DNA from: Castor canadensis
Taxonomy: Eukaryota > Chordata > Mammalia > Rodentia > Castoridae
Length of the DNA: 64,000 bases
NCBI RefSeq assembly: GCF_047511655.1
Contig: NC_133386.1
Coordinates: 170,707,146-170,771,145 of the forward strand
Direction of reading: 5' to 3'
The number at the start of each line of letters is the position of its first letter. Positions within the stretch are counted from its first letter, which is position 1. A program made the position numbers and the translations under genes. This document shows positions 49,351-58,300 of this stretch, in pieces. The notes under the pieces were generated by a model. The model worked only from the letters and a program-made list of their open reading frames with translations. It did not search any database and had not been told where the DNA came from.

Positions 49351-52300
49351 TAGCAAGGCATGATGGTGCACAACTATAATCCCAGCACTCAGGAGGCTGA
49401 GGCAGAATAGTGAATTCAAGGCCAGCCTCAAAAAGCCACAAAGCTGAAGACAAGGGGTCCAGAAGAATAAGTAAACTAAGAGGTGAGTCAAGCCTCTGAA
49501 CACCATGTTTCTGAAGTAATTGCCAATATTAAAAGAAAACAAGAGACTGAGAGGTCAAGAAGCAAAGCAAAGATTTAGGCAATATTACGGGGCAAAAACC
49601 TGGAATCCAGAGACTATGAAGAAGTAAGGGGTCAGGTGAAAATCCAAAGTTTTTAGGCTAGGATTTAGAAGGGCCATGCCCTAGGAATGGAGGTGAACAG
49701 AAAATAGACTAGTCCTCACAAAGACTAATGCCCAGCTTCGTATCAATCATATCAATCCCTGACTGGATTAAGGTGATCTGTTCATTGAATTATCAGTCAA
49801 AAAACAGAAGCAAATTTTTAGGAGAAAAGAACCATTACACCAAAACTCAAGAAATGCTTTCCAAGCAATCAAAAGCATGAGGCTGGTCTGGACATGGTGG
49901 TGCATGCCTAGAGTAAGGCAGTAGTATTTGAAGAGATACAGTAGAGAATTGTCCAAAATTCATGGAAATATAAAGCCATGATTCGAGGAACACTATAAAC
50001 TCCATGGAGAGTAATTACAAAATCATATCCAGTCACACTTTTGGAACAGTGTTGAAAATCAAAGATTGAGCAATCTTAAAAGCAACCAGAGTGGAGAAAA
50101 GATTTAATTAATTTGATTAATAATTACCTTCAAAGCAACAACAGTAAGACTGAAATCTTAATTCTCAACAGAAACAACAGAAGTCACAAGAATGATGTCT
50201 TCAAAGTAGTAAGGAAAAGAGTAAGTGCTGATTACAATTTTATATCCAGTGAATACAACCTTCAACAGTGAAGATGAAATAAATATATTTTTAGACTAAG
50301 AAAAGCTGGTGGGGCTGGGGGTATACCCCAAGTGGTAAAGCACTTACCCAGCAAGCATAAGACCTTGGGTTCAATCCCCAGGACAAAGAAAGGAAGCGGA
50401 AGGGAGGAAGAAAGGAAGGAAGGAAGAGAAGAGAAGAAAAGACAAGCGAGAGGGAGGGAGGAAGGGAGAAAACCTGGCAACATTCAGTAGCAGTGGTCCC
50501 TCACTAAAGCAAATACTAAAAAGGAATAAAGGAATTCTTCAGATAGTTGAAAAATGATCCAAGACAGAAACATGAAGTTATAGGAAATCATGAAGAGCAA
50601 CCAGAAAAGATAAATATGAAGGTAAATCTAAAATATTGAATATGTAGAAACTAACAGTTTTCAGGGATGTTAAGTACATTGAAAATTAAAATCGTGAAAG
50701 CGCTAATGTAAAGAGGCTCAAGGTGCAGCTCAGTGGTAGAGCAGTTGCATAAGATGTGTGAGGCCCTGGGTCTGACACCCAGCAGCCTCCGCCCCAGAAG
50801 GACTATAATACAAAAGGCAGGAGGGAGGTGATTAGAATCAAGTATTATAAGATTCTTTCATTGTCTAGAAAGTGGTAAATATACTAATTTACATTAGATT
50901 TTAATAAATCAAAGATTTTAATAAAGCAAAGATGTTTTAATCTTTACCATAATCACTAAAAAAGAAATCTAAAAAGGGGGAAGGAATGGAATAAAACATA
51001 GTTAAGAAGAATGCAAAAAAAAAAAAAAAGAAGAGTGAACATGATACTATTTAAATACAAATATACTAGTAAACATGCTAATTATGAATAGGCTAAATAA
51101 TCTAATGAAAAGACAAACTGACAGATGAGATAAAAGACAAAGGCTTGGGGATATAGCTCCAAGGTAGAGAGCATTCTTAGCACACATGAGACCTGGTTTC
51201 AATCTACCGCACCAAAAAAACAAAATACTAAACAAACCCTCCCCCCAAACCTATATAAAAGACACATCTTAATGTAAATATTGGGGGGGGGGAGAGCTAG
51301 AATGATTAATAAAATCACAAAGACAGGCTTAAGGCAAATAACTTTAATAGCGCTAATGGAGAACTTTCATAATGACAAAAAGATTAAACTCACTACACAG
51401 ATATTATAATTCTAATTGTATGCATCTAAATAACACAGCTTTAACATATATTTTTTTTAAATCTCAGAACAAAAGTCTACAAGCATAGTAGGTGTATGAG
51501 TTTTCTTCTGCTGCAGTATTAGCAGCTTAAAATAGCACTCACCTATTTATTTTTTAAGTAAATGTGAGGCTGGGATAACCTGGGCAAGGCTTTCTTAAAC
51601 ACCTCTCCCACACAGGTGAACACCTGGCCCCTCTACTCTAGGCTCAGCTGAGGGGAGGTGAGTAGGCTGAGCCCACCTCCCAGGAAACTGAGCCAGAACA
51701 CTCATTTATATTACTCGTTTCTGTAGGTCAGAAGTCCAGGGATGACAACTGGATCCTCTGTTCAGGTACGAGGCTGAAATCATGGTGTCAACTGAGGCTG
51801 CTATCTCATTTTACACATCTTTTGCTTGGGATCCTCTTCCAAGATTGCTGATTGATGGCAGAATTTAATTCCTTACAGTTGTATGATTGAGGCTCTCAGC
51901 ATCCAGAGCCCACCTGCCATTGCTACCTACCATGTGGCCCTTTCCATAACATAGCAGTTTGCTTACTCAGTCAATGGAAGACACACACACTTTGAATCTC
52001 TGGTCTCTTAAAGATTTCACTTGAAATCAAGCCAGGCCCTCCTCAAGAAAATTTCTCTTTTGATTAACAGTGAACTTACATTCAACTCATTTAAGACCTT
52101 AACTATATATGCACAGTCCCTTGCCCTTTTCATGTAATATGGCCTAATCATGGGAGTGAAATCAATTAAGTTTACAGTAACACCTATTCTCCAGGAGAGA
52201 CAAGTATATCAGGCATTCAGCAGGAGGTGGGAATCTTGGGGGCTACCTGAGACTGCCTACTACACTGCCTACCACAGTGAGAGACATCAACACACCTGTC

Positions 52301-55300
52301 TAACTAATGGAAAGAAGAAAAAAAAAAAAACAAAACCACAAAACAAACAAAAAACCAGTAAGGGTGCCAAAGATCTGAACCAGATTAGCAAATTTTACCC
52401 AATTATATATATAGTACAGAACTCAACAACTCAAAAGGATATATATTCTTTTCAAGTATACATGGAACAATTACTAAAACAGATCATAGATTAGACCACG
52501 GAGCAAGTCACAACAAATTTCAAATGATAGAAGTTATAGAATTCTCTGATCACAGTGGAAAATATAAATCATTAAACAGCTCCAAATATTTGGAAATTAA
52601 ACAATAATTTCTATATAACCTATGGCTTAAAAAAGGATAAGAATATATTTTGAGAGCATGCATGGTGGCCTAGGCCTGTAAACTCACCACTTAGGAGCTG
52701 AAGGAAAGAGGATCACAAATTCCAGGCTAGCATAGTCAGACTGTGTCTCAAAATAAATAAATAAATAAAACAATAAAACAACTTTGACCTGCATAGCAAT
52801 GAAAATACACCATATTAAAACCTGTGGGATAAGTTAGTATGCTTAGAGGGGAATTTATAGCCCTAAATGCACTGGGGGTGGGGAGAAAGCCTGAGAAATC
52901 TATGATCTAAGCAATCATCTCAAGTCAGGAAAAAAAATCATAGTAAACTAAAACAAGATAGCAAAGGAATTTATAAAATGAAGACAAACATACAATAAAG
53001 TAGATTGACCAAAAAGCCAGTGCTTTGAAAAGACTACTCTTTACCTGACAAGACTGATCAAGAAATTATAATTGTAACTAACTAATATCCGAAATGGAAA
53101 AGGTGATATCACTACAGATTTAATAAGCATTAATAAAACAAAAGGATATTATAAAATATTTTATGCTAAAAAATTTGAAAATGTGAATGAAATAGACAAC
53201 TTCCTGGATAAACACAATTTATTAAAATTGATGTAAGAATAAATAAAAGGTCTGAATGGTCCTATATCTAAGAAGAAATTGAATTCTTAATTAAAAACCT
53301 TCCCATAATGAAAACCCCAGGGTTGAATAGCTTGTTGTCACATTCTGCTAATCATTTAAGCAAGAAACTATATTGAGCTCACACAAGTCTTCCAGGGAAC
53401 AGAAAAAGAGGCAGTACTACCTAATTTGTTTTAGAAGGCCATCAAGAAAGGAAAATTGCAGTTCAAACTCATGAATATCAATTTAAAAACTCTAATAAAA
53501 TACTAGTAAATTAAATCCAAAATGTATATAAATTATGTATCCAATATGTATATATATATAAAATGTATTATAACTAAAAAAGTTAATTCCAGGAATGCAA
53601 AGTTCAATATTCAGAAAAATCAATGTAATTTACCACATTAACAGAATGAAGGAGAAAAATCATGTAATAATCACAAGGCAGGCAAGATAGTTGATAAAAA
53701 TCCTAATTATTCATTTAAAATATAAAAACTAAAAAGCCTTGTTTCCCAAACTAGGACCAGAAGGGACTTTCTTCAACCTGATAAAGAATATCTAGCAGAG
53801 TACGGTGGTGCCTAACTATAATCTCAGCACTTGAGAGGGTTAGATAGGAGAATTAAGAGTTCAAGGCCAGCCTGGGCTACATAGTGAGACTTCTCTCAAA
53901 AAACCAACCAAGAAAAAGAAAATCTACACAAACTGTACAGCAAACATCATATTTAAAGGTGAAAGGTTGAAAGCTTTCCCCTTGAGATAAGAAAGGTAAG
54001 GAGTTATTACTTCTCCTTAACACTGTACTGAAGGCCCTTGCCAGAACAATAAAGCAAGAAAAAAAAAAGTGATAAGCTGGAAATACAACTCTCATTTTTC
54101 TACATCCTCAGGGAAGTACAAATTAAAATCACTACTATCCCCTCACCAAAAAGACTAAAATAATATCAATAAAAAATGACAAAGTGTTGATAGAAAATAA
54201 ACTGGCAGAAGCTTTTGGAAAATTGACAGTATCTTTGAAATTTAATACAAGTATAATCTATAACCTGATAGGAATGTGCTCATAGGTACACCATAAATAT
54301 GTACAGAAGGATTTGTAATAGACAGAACTGGAGTACTACGTTGCAACAAAAGTGAAAAAACTGTTACACACAAAGAAGTGACTCTCATAGCCAAAACAGA
54401 AACAATTCTTATATGACACATACTTAATGGTGCAGTTTAGACAAAGTTCAAAGAGAGAAAACTCATCTGCAGCATTAACAATCAGGATGGTGGCTGTCTC
54501 TGTGAAAGTGGGAAGGGACACAAAGAGCTGTTAGGTACAGATGACACTTCACTTCTGGTCTGTGGGATGTTACAATGATTGTCACTTTGTAATAATTCAG
54601 TGAGCTATGCCCCTGTGATCCGTGTACACTCTGTATGTTGGTTAACATCTTAGTGACAGCATGTACCCCTGAATAGCATGTGATGGAGGTGCACTTAAAT
54701 GCGGCAGTAATCTTTCTAGAAACCTACAACTGCAGTCTAATCAGACAACACCAGTTTGAGGGATTTTCTACAGAATATCTCCTGAGGACTTCCCAAAACT
54801 GAAAGTCATAGAAGACAGGGAAAGGCTGAGAAACTGCCAGGACAATTAAAGAGACACAAAGCCAAAGGCAACGTGGTATTCTGGACTGGATCCTGGAACA
54901 GAAACAGGATCTTCATGGACAAGCTGGAGAAACCTAAATGAAGTCTAGTGTTTAGTTAACAGGAACATTAATGAAGACTTTTTAGTTTGGATAAATGTCC
55001 CATACTGCCGTACATTAGGGGTAAAAGAAAATGAGTGACAGGTATACAGAACTCTCTAAACCATCTTTACAACTTTCTGGAAATCTAAAATTTATTCTAA
55101 AATAGAAAGATTATTTTTAAAAAGAAGGTTTTAATACAAAAGGAACCAAACTCAACAGCTGCCTGAACAAGTGAGTTGTATAAGGAAAGATTTGTATGTT
55201 ATGTGCTACATGTCAAATATTTAACATATAAAAAAGTATAAGTAAACACAACAAAAACAAAAAGAAATATATGTTTATAATACAGTAAGTTCAACATTGT

Positions 55301-58300
55301 CAGAGGTATTTCTATTATGATAAGGGCCATATAAGTTCTGACTCTATTCTTACTGACGGTGTGATCTTTGACAAGTTATTTCACCTCTCTAATCTTGTTT
55401 CCTCTGCAAAAAGGGAGATAATACCACCTACCTGAGAGAATTATAGGGAGGATTAAATAAGACTTCATGAGATTATTTAATAAAGTGCTTTACTGGCACT
55501 TAATAAATATTAATTTACTTTTTCATCCCTTAGCTTACTCATATGAGGAAGCAGTGAGAGGTTAACAGAAGCCAAGAAGACTAAGTTCTGTCTGTCACTT
55601 ACTAGTTATGGAACTTTGCACAGATCTCCTAAACTCTCTGGGTATGTGTTTTCACCTATGAAATGAGGGCACTAGAATTAATCAGGGACTGACCCACTGC
55701 TTGTTTCTATAAAGTAAGTTTTATAGGAACCCAACCACACCCATTTGTTTATATAGTGTCTATAGCTGCTTTCCCGAAAGAACAAAAAGACCACGTGTCC
55801 CATAAAGCCTAAAATATTCACTATTAGGCTATTTAAAGAAAAAAATCTGCTAACCCCTGATCTAAATGATTGCTAAATTCCCTTCCAACTCTAAAATTCT
55901 AAGCCAACACGTAAGGTAAATAAGACATTTTAAGATACAGCATGAGAATATTAGGATTCCATAATTTCAAGATGCTCTATAAAAATTGTCTCAAACCCAA
56001 TGAATATGTGCTTGCTGGTTTTCCTTTTCTTATCTGCCACATCAATAACCTTGAAGTTCAATCAGGAATTGTGGCACCTGAAGGGAGCAGTTAGCTCCTC
56101 ATTCAGTTATAGAATTCATAAACCTAGAATTCTAAGAATTCCCAGCACTGTAGACATCCCAGGACTTTTACCTACCTATTCCTATGAATTCAAGTCCTTG
56201 AGAACTGAAACCTGGTAGTAAAGCAAGAGCAGTCAAGGATTCTCTAACAACCTAATACTAGGTACAGAACAAACAGTAGGGAACCTGAAAATGCCAAAAT
56301 GAATGGGGGGAAAAAAAGGATGGGGGGCAGAGAGAACTGTATCTATATTCTCAAATTTCAAATGTCCCAATACAGGACTAGCTCTTAAAGAGACCTAAGA
56401 CATTCTAAACAAAATAGCATAGGTCCTCTCTCTCTTCAGCCAATGTTAAGACCACAGTTCTGGAGTGAGCCCTCTATCTAACTTCTGGTTTTGCCTTTTG
56501 CTTTGTGATTGTAAATAACTTACTCTTTTATGCCTTAGGTAGTCCCCCTCTGAAATAAGAACAGGAATTACCTATGATATAACATTTTTGGGAATAATAC
56601 AAAACACTTAGCTTAGTGTTTAAAATATTGTGAACTATTAACCTATTTTACTTACCACCACTAAATACCTATTTTCACCCTTTGGGAATAATACAAAACA
56701 CTTAGCTTAGTGTTTAAAATATTGTAAACTATTAACCTATTTTACTTACCACCACTAAATACCTATAATAATATTACCCTCTTCTATTAAAAATATATTA
56801 AAATATTAATCAAGGGTACTTTCCTTCAAAGCTCGTTCCCTCTACTAAAATCATTTTCTTCTACCTTCTAACAATTCAGTTTCAATGATTTGTATGAAAA
56901 TAATATTTGCATGAGAAATTACAGTAGAAATGTGAAAAATAAAAGGAATGCTATTTCAGAAGAGACCTTGGTTCTAAGAAATGAAAACATTTGAGAAGAA
57001 CAGATTCCAATTTAACTCAGCAAAACCAAAACATGTGCATGATTCCTTTCACTGGTTTGAAAAAACTTGGAAGGTAAAGCAAGTAAGTAGCAACACACTT
57101 ATGCATTTTCATGAGCATTAGTTAACAAATCAAATGAATGGAAATAACTTGCTAATATTTCTTGCCAAAATTGGATAATAGTTTACTAGAAATAACACAG
57201 ATCCTGGGATCAAACAGACCTCAGCTCTAATCTCAGTTTCACTACTTGTAAATATTAAAATAAAGATAAAAGTTTTCTCTATTATGCTACTCTTACACTC
57301 TTAAAGACCCAGGTTCTTTCTAAATATTACATTGTCAAACATTTATTTGTACCAAAAAAAGGAAAAGGTGTTGAAACAGTAGGCAAAGCTTTCAATTAAA
57401 AAAATAATGTATAGAGGGTGTAATTCAGTTGTACGGTGCTTGCCTAGCATGTGTGAGGCTCTGGGTTTGGTCTCCAGCACCACACAGAAAAATCTTTTAA
57501 AAAGAAATCGTGATAGTTAATAAAACAAATATGAAGATAAAATAAGTTCAGCTCTCTCTGAAAATAAATAACCACGTGGGTCCTATGACTAAGCAAGAAC
57601 TGGACACGCTCTAGAGCAAAGGTCCTTTTAACAATATTGATGTTCTACTTCCTTGGCCAAATGAGAATGGTGAATTAAAGACAAGGTTAGAAATAGATCA
57701 CACTTTAGGCCATAAAGCAAATCTTAACAAATACAGAAAACTGAAACCATTTCTTGTACCTTATCAGATCATAATGGAATGAAATTAATCAATAGCAAGA
57801 GAAACTACACAAACACATGAAGACCGGACACATGGAGAATGAATGATCAGTGGGTCATGGAAAAAAAAAAAAAATCAAGGGAATTTTAAAATTCCTAGAA
57901 TCAAATGTAAATGAAAATACAGTATACCAGAACCTGTGGGATGCAGCAAAGGCAGTTCTAAGAGGGAAGTTTATAGCTGAGTGTCTCCTTCAAAAAAATC
58001 AGACAGATCACAAATAAATAACCTAATTATGTACCTCAAGCCCTGAATTAGTGATGGAAAGAAATCATGACGAGGCAGAAATTAATGAAATGGAAACTAA
58101 ATAAGGTTGGGTTAACAAAGTTGCATAGAGAGAGATTCAAAGTTATTTAAACTAATCTGTCTATAGTAATAGTAACTAAAATGGGGAAAGAGAACTCTGC
58201 ATTCCCGGTACCTTTCAGAGATAAAACCATCCGAGGACACCTGGGCTCCAAATACTTCTTGAGGTCATCCCAGGCCTTTTTAATAGCAGCATAATGGTCA

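Larger units (their letters stand above)
49950..54650 (+). mobile_element. Old, broken L1 in FBXO3 intron 3
   Basis: An ORF1 3'-end-like part lies near 49,990-50,680, and endonuclease-like parts at 51,285-51,470 and 52,355-52,600. RT-like parts run to about 54,140, and a 3'-UTR-like end ('ttgtaataattcagtgagct') is near 54,590. It is split by SINEs and by a non-L1 segment at about 51,500-52,340. Whether all pieces come from one insertion is an inference. Confidence 0.6.
48484..58211 (-). other. FBXO3 intron 3
   Basis: 9.7 kb. It holds composite, ID and B1 SINEs, a CG/CA tract, a broken old L1 spread over about 49.95-54.65 kb, a MIR near 55.33-55.51 kb, a 94-bp-period tandem duplication at 56.59-56.77 kb, and a further L1 ORF2 fragment near 57.64-58.11 kb. 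Confidence 0.8.

Noticed and set aside
49123..49542. 139-codon minus-strand open frame
   Set aside because: It runs through the CA/CG repeat and a B1-like SINE, with no conserved protein content.
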